The notes beneath the pieces are model-generated. The model had not been told where the DNA came from, did not search any database, and saw only the letters and a list, made by a program, of their open reading frames with translations. Shown here piece by piece: positions 1-8,573 of a stretch of 64,000 nt of DNA. Numbering within the stretch: the first letter of the stretch is position 1; each line of letters starts with the position of its first letter. Location: positions 124,001 to 188,000 of the forward strand of contig JADJOT010000006.1 in NCBI GenBank assembly GCA_016713625.1. The letters are read 5' to 3'. The DNA comes from Candidatus Accumulibacter affinis. GTDB lineage: Bacteria; Pseudomonadota; Gammaproteobacteria; Burkholderiales; Rhodocyclaceae. A program made the translations under genes and the position numbers.

Positions 1-1
1 C

Positions 2-478
2 AACAGCATCTTTGGCGGCGACAGCGGACTGTCGAGCCGTCTGGTCGATCGCCTGCGCCAGAAGGAAGGCCTCAGCTACAGCGCGGGCTCGAGTCTGGCA
101 ACCGGCAGTCGGCAGCGGCTATCGAGCTGGACCGTCGCCGCCATGGTGGCGCCGCAGAACGCCGTCCGCGCCGAGCAGGCATTGCTCGACGAACTGCAGC
201 GGGCCCGACGCGACGGCTTTACCGCCGCAGAGGTTGCCGAAGCGAAGAAAGGAATTCTCGATAGGCGCGCCATCGCTCGCTCGCAGGATAGCGCCGTCGC
301 TTCTCGCTGGCTGTCCTTTCTCGATCTGGACCGCAACTGGCAGTCTTCGCAGGATTTCGAGACCAGGATCCTGGCTGTCACCCCCGAGCAGGTCAACGCC
401 GCCTTTCGCAAATACATCGATCCCGCGCAACTGACCCTGGTGATCGCCGGCGACACTCGCCAAGGACTGGCCAATTGA
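2..478 (+). CDS. M16 family zinc peptidase, C-terminal part (5' end outside window)
   Basis: The frame is open from the window edge to a TGA at 476-478 and gives about 158 residues. The start reads GGDSGLSSRLVDRLRQKEG, the typical C-terminal (non-catalytic) domain of M16/insulinase-like peptidases, followed by SYSAGSS. The HxxEH zinc site lies in the missing N-terminal half. The end (TLVIAGD...) is the usual last beta strand of this fold. Such proteins often come as tandem M16 pairs exported to the periplasm; the partner cannot be seen. It converges on the aminotransferase gene across a 117-bp gap. Confidence 0.8.
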   Translation, partial: NSIFGGDSGLSSRLVDRLRQKEGLSYSAGSSLATGSRQRLSSWTVAAMVAPQNAVRAEQALLDELQRARRDGFTAAEVAEAKKGILDRRAIARSQDSAVASRWLSFLDLDRNWQSSQDFETRILAVTPEQVNAAFRKYIDPAQLTLVIAGDTRQGLAN

Positions 479-595
479 CCAGAGTCGCCGCGTCGCCACA
501 CCGACGGGTAGTCGGTAGTCAGTTGGCGGAAGTACCCGTTCGGCATCGCGCAGCGGGCGCACGATTATCGCTGGAATGGAGACCCCGTAAAGCCC

Positions 596-1753
596 TTATA
601 ACCGTCGCAGCTTTTCGCCCGCGGCAGCCAGCGTCGCCTCCTGCTTGGCAAAGCAGAAACGTACGACGCGGTCGTCGTGGCCATCGTGATGAAAAGCCGA
701 CACCGGAATCACCGCAACGCCGGCCTCGCTGGCCAGCCAGTAAGCAAACTCGCGGTCAGGCAGATCCGAAATCGCACGGTAGTCAGCAAGTTGAAAATAA
801 GTCCCGCGACAGGCCAGCAAGCGGAAACGCGAGTCGCGCAACTGGCTGCGGAAGAATTCCCGCTTGGCTTCGTAGAACGCCGCCAGGCCAAGGTGACGCG
901 AAGCCTCGCGCATGTACTCGGCAATGCCCAACTGGCATGGCGTATTGACGGTGAACACGTTGAACTGATGGACCTTGCGGAACTCGGCCATCAGTTCCGC
1001 CGCCGCCAGCACGTAACCAATTTTCCAGCCGGTGATGTGGTAGGTCTTGCCAAAAGACGAAACCACGATGCTGCGCGCCGCCAGTTCCGGATGAGCAGCG
1101 ACGCTCTGGTGGTGCGCGCCGTCGAAGACGATGTGCTCGTATACCTCGTCGGAGAGCAGCACGATGTCGGTATCGCGGGTCAGCTCCGCCAACTGCTCCA
1201 GATCGTCGGCTTCGAGCAGGCTACCGGTGGGATTGTGCGGCGAGTTGATGATCAGCATCCGTGTGCGCGGGCTGAGCAGCGCGCGCAACTGCTCCCAGTC
1301 GGGGCGGTAGTCGGGAAAGCGCAGCGAGGCGTACACTGCCGTGCCACCCACCGTCTCGATGGCCGGCACGTAGCTGTCGTAGACCGGCTCGAAAACGACC
1401 ACCTCGTCGCCGCTGCGCACGAACGCGGCAATTGCGGTAAAGATCGCCTGCGTCGCGCCGGCGGTGACGGTGATTTCACTGTCGGCGTCGTAGGCAGCAC
1501 CATAGAGGGTCGACACCTTGTCGGCGATCGCCGCGCGCAACTCGGGAACCCCGGCCATTGGCGGATATTGATTTCGCCCCTCGCGCATGGCGCGCCAGGT
1601 CGCGTCAAACAGCGACGGCTCCGCCTGGAAATCGGGAAAGCCCTGCGACAGGTTGATCGCAGCGTAGTCGGCAGCGAGCTTTGACATCACGGTGAAGATG
1701 GTGGTCCCGACCCGGGGCAGCTTGGAGTCGATGACAAGGGGCGACTTGCGCAT
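596..1753 (-). CDS. PLP-dependent class I/II aminotransferase, methionine aminotransferase (YbdL)-like
   Basis: The protein has 385 residues, full length for fold-type I aminotransferases. Visible motifs are the substrate-side NQYPPMAGVP (61-70), SPHNPTG (171-177) with the PLP-binding Asn, SDEVYEH (201-207) with the Asp that pairs with the pyridine nitrogen, and SSFGKTYHITGWK (232-244) with the Schiff-base lysine at about 236. A C-terminal VRFCFAK supplies the carboxylate-binding Arg. The pattern fits the YbdL/kynurenine-aminotransferase subgroup, which transaminates methionine and aromatic amino acids with 2-oxo acids in the cytosol. It is a single gene, divergent from the depolymerase-like gene. 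Confidence 0.82.
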   Translation of the reverse strand: MRKSPLVIDSKLPRVGTTIFTVMSKLAADYAAINLSQGFPDFQAEPSLFDATWRAMREGRNQYPPMAGVPELRAAIADKVSTLYGAAYDADSEITVTAGATQAIFTAIAAFVRSGDEVVVFEPVYDSYVPAIETVGGTAVYASLRFPDYRPDWEQLRALLSPRTRMLIINSPHNPTGSLLEADDLEQLAELTRDTDIVLLSDEVYEHIVFDGAHHQSVAAHPELAARSIVVSSFGKTYHITGWKIGYVLAAAELMAEFRKVHQFNVFTVNTPCQLGIAEYMREASRHLGLAAFYEAKREFFRSQLRDSRFRLLACRGTYFQLADYRAISDLPDREFAYWLASEAGVAVIPVSAFHHDGHDDRVVRFCFAKQEATLAAAGEKLRRL

Positions 1754-1917
1754 GGTGATCCGCGCCGGACGCGGTGAGGAAGGATCGAAGGCGTAGTTTA
1801 GGGTTGCCGTACCGTAGAGACAAGCCGGATCGCTTGCACCGCGGCTGCGACCATTGGCGGGACAATCTGGTAGGATCTCCGAGCAAGCATTTCTTCAGCC
1901 TCCTGCAGGTCCAGCTC

Positions 1918-2985
1918 ATGGTCAAAATCTCCCCCGCCCGGCGCAAGTTCGCGCTACCGATTCTCCTGGCAGGCTGCCTGAGCAGCCAAAGCCCCTGCGC
2001 CGCACCGGCACTGCCGGCGCTCGGCGCCGATCTGAGCGATCTGACGGTGTCAGGAGTTTCTTCGGGTGCTTACATGGCGGTGCAATTCCAGGTCGCCCAC
2101 TCAAAGCTGGTGCGGGGTGCCGGAGTCATCGCCGGCGGGCCATACGATTGCGCCGATGGATCCGCCGTACGAGCAGTCACCAGTTGCATGTCGCCATCTG
2201 CATCGGCGCCGCTACCCTCCGTCGCCGAACTGCGCACGCACGCCGAAGCCCTGGCGCGGTCGAATCGCATCGATCCACTGGAGAATCTGCGCGATGACCG
2301 TGCCTGGCTTTTCTCGGGTGGCCGCGACGAGACGGTGAAAACGCCGGTGATGGACCGACTAGCCGCTTTCTATGCCGAATGGCTCGGTCCGGCAGCGATT
2401 CGCTACATCAAGCTGCCCGATGCCGCACACGCCATGATCTCGGTCGCCGATCCACAGGCTGACGCCTGCAGCAGCATGCAATCGCCATTCATCAACCGTT
2501 GTGGCAATTTCGATGCGGCCGGCGAAATGCTCGGCCACCTGCTTGGCCCACTGCAAGCAGCGAGCACCAGCGCACGCGGCGAGGTGCTGAGTTTTGACCA
2601 GCGGCCTTTCGTCGCAGACAGGGCGATCGATGCGTCCCTCGCCGACGAAGCCTACGTCTATGTGCCGCAGGCCTGCCGCAGCGCGCCCTGCCGGGTGCAT
2701 GTCGCTTTCCACGGCTGTCGTCAGAGCGCGGAACAGATCGGGCGACGCTTCATTGACGGCGCCGGCTACAACGCCTGGGCCGACAACAACCGGATCATCG
2801 TGCTCTATCCCCAGACCGTGCCGCGCCGTGGCGTCGCGTTCGGATCGTGGAAGTGGGTCAACAACCCCTTTGGGTGCTGGGACTGGTGGGGCTATTCCGG
2901 GAACGCCTATCCGACACGCGATGGCTTGCAGATCAAGGCCGTGCGCGCCATGGTGGAGCGTCTTGCAGCGCCTCGCCAGCCGTAG
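1918..2985 (+). CDS. PHB-depolymerase-like alpha/beta hydrolase, predicted lipoprotein
   Basis: The ATG at 1918 is chosen over an earlier one at 1774 because it gives a signal peptide with a lipobox (PILLAGC, Cys20). A lipase box GVSSG (46-50, Ser48) lies very near the N-terminus. An Asp region (SGGRDETVKT) and His (PDAAHAM) follow, and the HGC oxyanion motif (VAFHGCRQS) comes late in the chain. This Ser-Asp-His order with a C-terminal HGC is the circularly permuted hydrolase arrangement known from single-domain PHB depolymerases such as that of Penicillium funiculosum. The likely role is hydrolysis of polyhydroxybutyrate or oligomers at the cell envelope; the substrate is inferred. Length is 355 residues with no separate substrate-binding domain. 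Confidence 0.75.
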   Translation: MVKISPARRKFALPILLAGCLSSQSPCAAPALPALGADLSDLTVSGVSSGAYMAVQFQVAHSKLVRGAGVIAGGPYDCADGSAVRAVTSCMSPSASAPLPSVAELRTHAEALARSNRIDPLENLRDDRAWLFSGGRDETVKTPVMDRLAAFYAEWLGPAAIRYIKLPDAAHAMISVADPQADACSSMQSPFINRCGNFDAAGEMLGHLLGPLQAASTSARGEVLSFDQRPFVADRAIDASLADEAYVYVPQACRSAPCRVHVAFHGCRQSAEQIGRRFIDGAGYNAWADNNRIIVLYPQTVPRRGVAFGSWKWVNNPFGCWDWWGYSGNAYPTRDGLQIKAVRAMVERLAAPRQP

Positions 2986-3032
2986 AGCGAAGCGGCCGGA
3001 CGGGCGCCCGGGGACCGACAGCGGCCGACCGC

Positions 3033-3287
3033 CTACGACGATCCGCCGCGAATCTTGCCGTAAATCACCAGCAGGATGACCGCCATGATCACCGAGACAA
3101 TGAATCCGGCCCCCTCGCCGGCCCGATACCAGCCGAAAAACTGACCGACCATCCCGGCGACCAACGACCCGGCGATGCCGAGCAACACGGTGACGATGAA
3201 TCCCATGTTGTCCTTGCCGGGATGCAGAAGTTTGGCGAGCACGCCGATCACAAAACCAAGAACGATTGTCCAGACGATTCCCATCAC
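3033..3287 (-). CDS. GlsB/YeaQ/YmgE family small membrane protein
   Basis: The protein has 84 residues and three hydrophobic helices. The N-terminus (MGIVWTIVLGFVIGVLAK) and the glycine-rich middle (LLGIAGSLVAGMVG) are typical of the GlsB/YeaQ/YmgE family (transglycosylase-associated protein), often general-stress-induced inner-membrane proteins of unknown mechanism. A second ATG at 3284 is an equally good start. It lies downstream of the LysM-protein gene on the same strand, 120 bp away, so co-transcription is possible. Confidence 0.8.
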   Translation of the reverse strand: MMGIVWTIVLGFVIGVLAKLLHPGKDNMGFIVTVLLGIAGSLVAGMVGQFFGWYRAGEGAGFIVSVIMAVILLVIYGKIRGGSS

Positions 3288-3407
3288 CTACTCCCAGTCA
3301 GCTTTATTGGTCGGGGCGACCGACCTCTCGCGACCTGCCGCCCTGCCCGCCTGCAAATCGCCCGCAGCACCTGCGGAGGGAGATTCAGGCTGCGCTATCG
3401 AAACTCC

Positions 3408-3920
3408 TCACTGCGGAGGAATGCGCAGCACCTGGCCGGGATAGATCTTGTCCGGGTGGCTGAGCATCGGCTTGTTGGCCTCGAAGATCAACATGTACTT
3501 GCTGGCACTGCCGTACTGCTGCTGGGCGACCTTCGACAGGTTGTCTCCCGACACGACGGTGTAGAAGGTCGCTTCCGGCTCGCTCTGGTCAACCGACATC
3601 ATGTCGCTGACCTGCGAGACGCCGGTCACGTTGCCGCAACACAGCAGCACCTTTTCCTTGCTGGCCTGGTCGCCGGCAACGCCGAACACCGTCGCCACTC
3701 CGCTTGCGCCATCGAAAGTCACCGTCAGGCCCGTCACCGACAGGCCCTGCGTATTGATGTACGCCTCGATGGCATCGGCCGCAGTACGGTTCAACTCTTC
3801 GAGGCGAGCCTTGGCCTCCTCGTCATCGGGCGCACTGGCAACCGCCGCCGATGCCGTCTCGGTGTCCCTGGCATGAAAGAGCTTCTCACCTGCTTCCTTG
3901 ACGAAATCGAAAAAACCCAT
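3408..3920 (-). CDS. lysM: BON-LysM protein (Kbp/YgaU-like)
   Basis: The protein has 170 residues. The start MGFFDFVKEAG is preceded by a strong Shine-Dalgarno (AGGAGG, 3927-3932), which decides the start over a longer upstream reading frame. A BON domain occupies about 45-115 and a LysM domain about 120-168 (YTVVSGDNLSKVAQQQYG ... IYPGQVLRIP). This is the architecture of E. coli Kbp/YgaU, a cytoplasmic potassium-binding protein that accumulates under osmotic stress. No signal peptide is visible, in line with that. Function in this organism is inferred from the family. Confidence 0.85.
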   Translation of the reverse strand: MGFFDFVKEAGEKLFHARDTETASAAVASAPDDEEAKARLEELNRTAADAIEAYINTQGLSVTGLTVTFDGASGVATVFGVAGDQASKEKVLLCCGNVTGVSQVSDMMSVDQSEPEATFYTVVSGDNLSKVAQQQYGSASKYMLIFEANKPMLSHPDKIYPGQVLRIPPQ

Positions 3921-4243
3921 TTCTAATCCTCCTGATAGCGACGCTGGAGGGCGCCGGAAAGTCTCCACAGCTCTACCGTCGTCGGCAGGCGGAAGCAAGT
4001 CTAGCAGTTCCCAAGCCGTGCGCAAGCGGACCCTGGCGACCAGCGAGCGCAGCGGCCAATCGGACGGTGAATCGTGCGGCAAATCGCACCGCGGATCGCC
4101 CGCCGGCGAGGGCGCCGCTGGCCCGCAGGCGATTACCGCCAATTCGCCAATTCTTCCCTCGGGACGGCAACCCATTCATACTGCGGACTGGTCCCGGCCA
4201 ACCCCCTGATTCACTCGAACCTGCCCTCGGAGTCGTCGTCGCC

Positions 4244-6100
4244 ATGCGCCCAAGCAATCCCTCTTCGTCGTTTGCCCTGCTGCTGCCGGCCCTTGCTCTG
4301 TGCGCCTGCGGGACCGCCAGACTGGCAGCGCCTCCCGCCGCGACGGGAATTGAAATCAATATCGCGCACATCAACGATCACCATTCCCACCTCGAAGCGC
4401 AAGCCGATTTCGAAATCAGCATCGCTGGCGTCCCGACACGCGTCGAAGTGGGCGGCTTTCCGCGCCTGGCGACGCTGTTCAAGGCGCCGCGACCGAATCT
4501 GCTCAAGGTTCACGCGGGCGACGCGATGACCGGTACCCTTTACCATACGCTGTACAACGGCGAAGCCGACGCGGCGCTGATGAACACGGTGTGCTTCGAT
4601 GTCCTCGAACTTGGCAACCACGAGTTCGACGAGGGCGATGCCGGCCTGCGACGTTTTCTCGACCAGTTGCGCAGCGGCCCCTGCCAGACCACCGTTCTCG
4701 CCGCCAACGTCGAACCGGCGCTCGGCACCCCGCTTGCGCCGCGCGCCGCCAACGACTATCTGCAACCCTACCTGCGCAAACAATTCAGCGGGGTCACCAT
4801 CGGCATCGTCGGCATCGAGGTACGAGGAAAGACGATGAATTCGTCGCGACCGCTGCCGAGTACGCGCTTTCACGACGAAATCACCACCGCGCAGCAGACG
4901 ATCGACCGGCTGCGTGCAGAGGGAATCGAGCATATCATCCTGGTCACCCATCAGGGTTACGAAGCCGACAAGGCAATGGCCGCCCAACTCGGCGGCGTCG
5001 ACGTGATCATCGGCGGCGACTCGCATACCCTGCTCGGCGATTTCTCGGCGGTCGGCATCGCCGCTCGTTCCGGCCCCTACCCCACCGTCGTCCGCAACCG
5101 CGACGGCGACCCGGTGTGTATCGGCCAGGCCTGGGAGTACGCGAAAGCCTTCGGCCTGATGCAGGTCCGTTTTGACGATCGCGGGACGGTGCGCAGTTGT
5201 CGCGGCGAAGTGACGCTGCCGATCGGTGACGACTTCCGGCAGCCGGATGCCGCCGGCGCTTTCGTCGCGGTAGACGCGGCCACCCGCAGCAGGATTTTCG
5301 GCCAACTGCAAGGCTCGGGCGTCCGCGTCGTCAGCCCCGACCCGGTCGCGCAGGCGACGCTGGCGACCTATACCGGTCGTCTCGAAGACATGCAGCGGCA
5401 GCAGATTGGCACCGCCAGCGAGGCGCTGTGCCTGGTGCGAGTCCCCGGCGAATCGACCAATCGCAGCAGCGGCGTCGCCGGCTGCGAACAGGCCAATACG
5501 CTGGCACGCGGCAGCGACATCGCGCAGGCCGTCGCCGAAGCCTATCGGCAAGCCAGCAAGCTCGCCGACATCGCGCTGCAGAACGGCGGTGGCATCCGCA
5601 CGCCGCTGCCCAGTGGCAAGGTCAGTTACGGCACCGCCTACACCGTGCTGCCTTTCACCAATGTCCTCTTCGAACTGCAACTCAGCGGTCGCCAGATCGT
5701 CGAAGTGCTCGAGGACGCGGTCGGCAACCACCTCGACCGCGCTGGCTCCAATGGCTCACACCCCTACGCCGCCGGCCTGCGCTGGCAACTCGATCTCGCG
5801 AAGCCGCGCGGCAGCCGCTTCGCGAAGGTCGAGGTCAAACTCAAGGGTAGCGACACCTGGCGCGCACTCGAGGCAGACCGAACCTACACCGTGGTGACCA
5901 GCGACTACCTGGCCAACGGCGGCGACGGTTACGCCACGCTCGCACGGGTCCACGCGAGCGGACAAAGCGTGAACACCTATCTGAACTATACCCAGACCTT
6001 TGTAGATTATCTGCTGGCGCGAGGCACAATCGCCAGGCCGGCAGCGGCCGACTACAGCCACCAGCGCGTCATTACCCGTGACGGGCAAGAGCTGCCCTGA
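4244..6100 (+). CDS. 5'-nucleotidase/UDP-sugar hydrolase family protein, predicted lipoprotein
   Basis: The ATG at 4244 gives 618 residues with a short hydrophobic signal ending in LALCAC; the frame is open further upstream, but that part does not look coding. The N-terminal calcineurin-like metallophosphatase domain shows AHINDHHSH, LELGNHEFDEG, LVTHQGYE and IIGGDSHT, which together hold the two metal ions. The C-terminal nucleotide-binding domain shows ALQNGGGIRTPLPSGK and SDYLANGGDGY. Family members release nucleosides and phosphate from external nucleotides in the periplasm. The hydrophobic, cysteine-containing N-terminus suggests outer-membrane anchoring. The gene stands alone. Confidence 0.85.
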   Translation: MRPSNPSSSFALLLPALALCACGTARLAAPPAATGIEINIAHINDHHSHLEAQADFEISIAGVPTRVEVGGFPRLATLFKAPRPNLLKVHAGDAMTGTLYHTLYNGEADAALMNTVCFDVLELGNHEFDEGDAGLRRFLDQLRSGPCQTTVLAANVEPALGTPLAPRAANDYLQPYLRKQFSGVTIGIVGIEVRGKTMNSSRPLPSTRFHDEITTAQQTIDRLRAEGIEHIILVTHQGYEADKAMAAQLGGVDVIIGGDSHTLLGDFSAVGIAARSGPYPTVVRNRDGDPVCIGQAWEYAKAFGLMQVRFDDRGTVRSCRGEVTLPIGDDFRQPDAAGAFVAVDAATRSRIFGQLQGSGVRVVSPDPVAQATLATYTGRLEDMQRQQIGTASEALCLVRVPGESTNRSSGVAGCEQANTLARGSDIAQAVAEAYRQASKLADIALQNGGGIRTPLPSGKVSYGTAYTVLPFTNVLFELQLSGRQIVEVLEDAVGNHLDRAGSNGSHPYAAGLRWQLDLAKPRGSRFAKVEVKLKGSDTWRALEADRTYTVVTSDYLANGGDGYATLARVHASGQSVNTYLNYTQTFVDYLLARGTIARPAAADYSHQRVITRDGQELP

Positions 6101-6226
6101 ATCCGGGCAAACGTTCGGCAGGTCGGCCAGGGCACGAGCTTGATTGCCGATGTGACCACAGCGGAAGATGATATTGACCACCCGATTCGCCTGGGCCATA
6201 CTCCAGACCCCACTCAGGAGAGGCCA

Positions 6227-6454
6227 ATGTCATCCACCTTGGAAACGCTGCAAGCTGAGGTACTGCGTCTGTCACCGGCCGACAGAGCGCGGCTCCTTGA
6301 TAGACTTATCGCCAGCCTGGACGTCGACGGCGAAGCCGAAGCCGCCTGGGATGCTCTTGCTGACCAGCGCGAAGGGGAATTTGAGACGGGGGCGGTACAG
6401 CCAGTTCCCCTCGATGTGGCGATCGCCAGGCTGGAAGCACGGTTCCCCGGATGA
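6227..6454 (+). CDS. Addiction-module antitoxin (RelE/ParE partner, DUF2683/addiction-component type)
   Basis: The protein has 75 residues. The start at 6227 follows a good Shine-Dalgarno (CAGGAGAGG). It begins SSTLETLQAEVLRLSPADR and ends in VPLDVAIARLEARF, the classic 'addiction module protein' antitoxin found directly before RelE/ParE-type toxins. Its stop overlaps the next start (ATGA). The predicted role is to neutralise the downstream mRNase or gyrase toxin and autorepress the operon. Confidence 0.8.
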   Translation: MSSTLETLQAEVLRLSPADRARLLDRLIASLDVDGEAEAAWDALADQREGEFETGAVQPVPLDVAIARLEARFPG

Positions 6455-6743
6455 AAGTCACGCTTCACCCTGGCGCTGAGCAAGACATCCAGGAGGCTGC
6501 CGCCTTCTACGAGCGCCAAGGCTCAGCCGTTTTGGCGGCACGATGTGTAGCCGAGTTCAAGCGGCTTTCGAGCCTTCTCGTCGAGTACCCTGCGATCGGA
6601 TCGCCAAGAACCAGCGATCGGCGAGGTTTCCCATGAGCGTCTTTCCGTATACTGTGATCTACCGCGCTAGTACGGACGAGATCCGGGTTCTGGTCGTCAA
6701 ACACGACAGCAAACGCCCGGACCATGGCCGTACACGGATTTAG
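6451..6743 (+). pseudogene. RelE/ParE-family toxin, single frameshift
   Basis: The first frame (KVTLHPGAEQDIQEAAAFYE) runs to a TGA at 6634. The rest of the toxin (RFPMSVFPYTVIYRASTDEI ... VVKHDSKRPDHG) continues in another frame from about 6624. A one-base loss near 6615-6624 explains the break. The joined product of about 97 residues is full length for the ParE/RelE fold, with the usual RFP...PYxVIY and H.SRRPxYW-like end. Either the toxin is dead or one base is missing from the sequence. Confidence 0.75.
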
Positions 6744-6925
6744 CCCGCCAAGGTCGGAAACAACGACGACTGACCCGATGCTCGGTGCCAAGCACCCGCA
6801 CCGGTTTGCTCGCGCGCCTCGCGGTCGCGGCGCAAGTTCTCTTCGAGTTCTTCGCATCGGCACATCGGGGTCAGAGGGCATCGGGTTCAGGTCCAATTTT
6901 CCAACACTTGAAGCCAAGCACATCG

Positions 6926-7657
6926 ATGCCTGACCACAATTACTTTTCCAACCTCATCTGGCAGATTGCCGATCTCCTGCGTGGCCCCTACCGACCGCCG
7001 CAGTACGAGCGCGTCATGCTGCCGATGACCGTGCTACGACGCTTCGACTCTGTGCTCGCGCCGACCAAGGCCAGGGTGCTGGCCGAGTTCGAAGTACGCA
7101 GGGGCGGCAGGCTGGAAGGCGACGCCCTCGACACCCATCTCAACAGTGCAGCCGGGCAGCGCTTCCACAACCACTCGCCGCTCGACTTCGAGAGGCTCAA
7201 GGGCGACCCCGACAACATCGAGAAGCACCTCGTCAGCTACATCAAGGGCTTCTCGAAGAATGTGCGCGACATCTTCGACTTCTTCGAGTTCGAGGCCGAG
7301 ATCGAGCGGATGCGCGAGGCGAACATCCTCTACCTCGTCGTCACCAAGTTCTGCGACGTGGACCTGCACCCGAACGCGGTGCCGAACGAGCAGATGGGGC
7401 TCATCTTCGAGAACCTTATCCGCCGCTTCAACGAACTGGCCAACGAGACCGCCGGCGACCACTTCACGCCGCGCGAGGTCATCCGCCTGATGGTGAGCAT
7501 CCTGTTCATCGACGACGACAAGTTGCTTGCCACGCCCGGCACCGTGCGCAAGCTGCTCGACCCGGCCTGCGGCACCGGCGGCATGCTGGCGGAAGCACAG
7601 AACTACCTGCGCGAGCACCACGGCGCGGCGAAGCTCTACGTCTACGGGCAGGACTAA
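6926..7657 (+). CDS. hsdM: Type I restriction-modification DNA methyltransferase HsdM, N-terminal part
   Basis: The frame begins MPDHNYFSNLIWQIADLLRG, the usual HsdM N-terminus, and proceeds through the helical domain to HFTPREVIRLMV and the SAM-binding motif I (LLDPACGTGGML). It ends just after GQD, where real HsdM proteins go on with the catalytic NPPF region. The next 242 bases are low-complexity sequence, so the central part of about 150-200 residues, including NPPF, is absent. The reading frame is otherwise clean up to that edge. Adenine methylation with HsdS, and protection from HsdR, is the family role. Confidence 0.85.
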   Translation: MPDHNYFSNLIWQIADLLRGPYRPPQYERVMLPMTVLRRFDSVLAPTKARVLAEFEVRRGGRLEGDALDTHLNSAAGQRFHNHSPLDFERLKGDPDNIEKHLVSYIKGFSKNVRDIFDFFEFEAEIERMREANILYLVVTKFCDVDLHPNAVPNEQMGLIFENLIRRFNELANETAGDHFTPREVIRLMVSILFIDDDKLLATPGTVRKLLDPACGTGGMLAEAQNYLREHHGAAKLYVYGQD

Positions 7658-7899
7658 CGAGACAAAGCCGCGCGCGCGCGCGGGGCCGGGAAGCAAAAGG
7701 CCCGCCCCGCCCCCCCCCCGCCGCGCGCCGCCGCCGCGGGGCGGCGGGGGGGGGGGGGGGGGAGAAAACCGACCGGGGCAAAGGAAAAAAAAAGAACAAA
7801 AAACAAAAGGCCCCCCCGGGCCGGCGGGGCCAAAAACCCCCACCACCCCCCCCACCCCCGGCACGCACCAACCCAAAAGAGGGGGGGGGGGGGACAACA
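7658..7899. other. Low-complexity homopolymer stretch replacing the middle of hsdM (probable assembly artefact)
   Basis: The stretch consists of long runs of G, C and A (for example G-runs at about 7746-7762 and 7881-7893, with poly-A tracts between) and has no coding signal. It sits exactly where the HsdM catalytic core should be. The sequence on both sides is clean and belongs to the same gene. This is what a badly resolved read end or gap-join looks like; it is not natural DNA of this genome type. Confidence 0.8.
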
Positions 7900-8573
7900 A
7901 GCACAGCCTCGGCGACAAGCGCCGGCACATCACCGCCAGCCAGATCGTCGAGATCGTCAAGCTCTACGGCCGGCACAACAACGGCGAAACTTCCAGAACC
8001 TTCGACAACGCCGACTTCGGCTACACTCGCGTGACCGTCGAGCGGCCGCTGCGCCTGCGTTATCAGATGACCCTGGAAGACAAGGCCCGCTTCCTCGACG
8101 CCTGCCCGCAGCTGCTCGACGACGTGCAGGCCATCGACAAGGCGCTGGGCCGCGAGCCGCAGCGCGACTGGAATGCGCTGTGGAGCCGCATCGAGGATCT
8201 CCTGCACGCGCGGAAGTCGCGCTGGAAGGCGAGCGAGCAGAAGCTCTTCCGCAGCGTCTTCACGCAGAAGGAACCCGAGGCCGAGCCGGTTGCCAAGGGA
8301 GGGCGCGACGACGGCTACGAGCCGGACGCCGACCTGCGCGATTTCGAGAACGTGCCGCTCAAGGACGACATCGACACCTACTTCGAGCGCGAGGTGCGCC
8401 CGCACGTGCCCGACGCCTGGATGGACCGGGCCAAGGACAAGGTCGGCTACGAGATCAACTTCAACCGCCACTTCTACAAGTACACGCCGCCGCGGCCGCT
8501 GGAGGTGATCGACGCGGAGCTGAAGCAGGCGGAGGAAGAGATCATGCGGTTGCTGCGGGAGGTGACCGAGTGA
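7899..8573 (+). CDS. hsdM: Type I restriction-modification methyltransferase HsdM, C-terminal part
   Basis: The open frame resumes with KHSLGDKRRHITASQIVEIV and continues to LREVTE, the normal HsdM C-terminal region that contacts HsdS. The segment FERSVRPHVPDAW-like (EREVRPHVPDAW) and GYEINFNRHFYKY are highly typical of this family. Together with 6926-7657 it is one gene. Its stop overlaps the GTG start of hsdS, showing translational coupling. No start codon of its own is expected. Confidence 0.85.
   Translation, partial: KHSLGDKRRHITASQIVEIVKLYGRHNNGETSRTFDNADFGYTRVTVERPLRLRYQMTLEDKARFLDACPQLLDDVQAIDKALGREPQRDWNALWSRIEDLLHARKSRWKASEQKLFRSVFTQKEPEAEPVAKGGRDDGYEPDADLRDFENVPLKDDIDTYFEREVRPHVPDAWMDRAKDKVGYEINFNRHFYKYTPPRPLEVIDAELKQAEEEIMRLLREVTE

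Noticed and set aside
1774..1917. Upstream extension of the depolymerase-like gene to the ATG at 1774
   Set aside because: The extra 48 residues are Arg-rich and would bury the signal peptide; the ATG at 1918 gives a proper lipoprotein signal.
4211..5731. Long open frame (506 codons) antisense to the 5'-nucleotidase
   Set aside because: It mirrors the GC-rich codon structure of the real gene and has no recognisable domain; the sense frame has complete family motifs.
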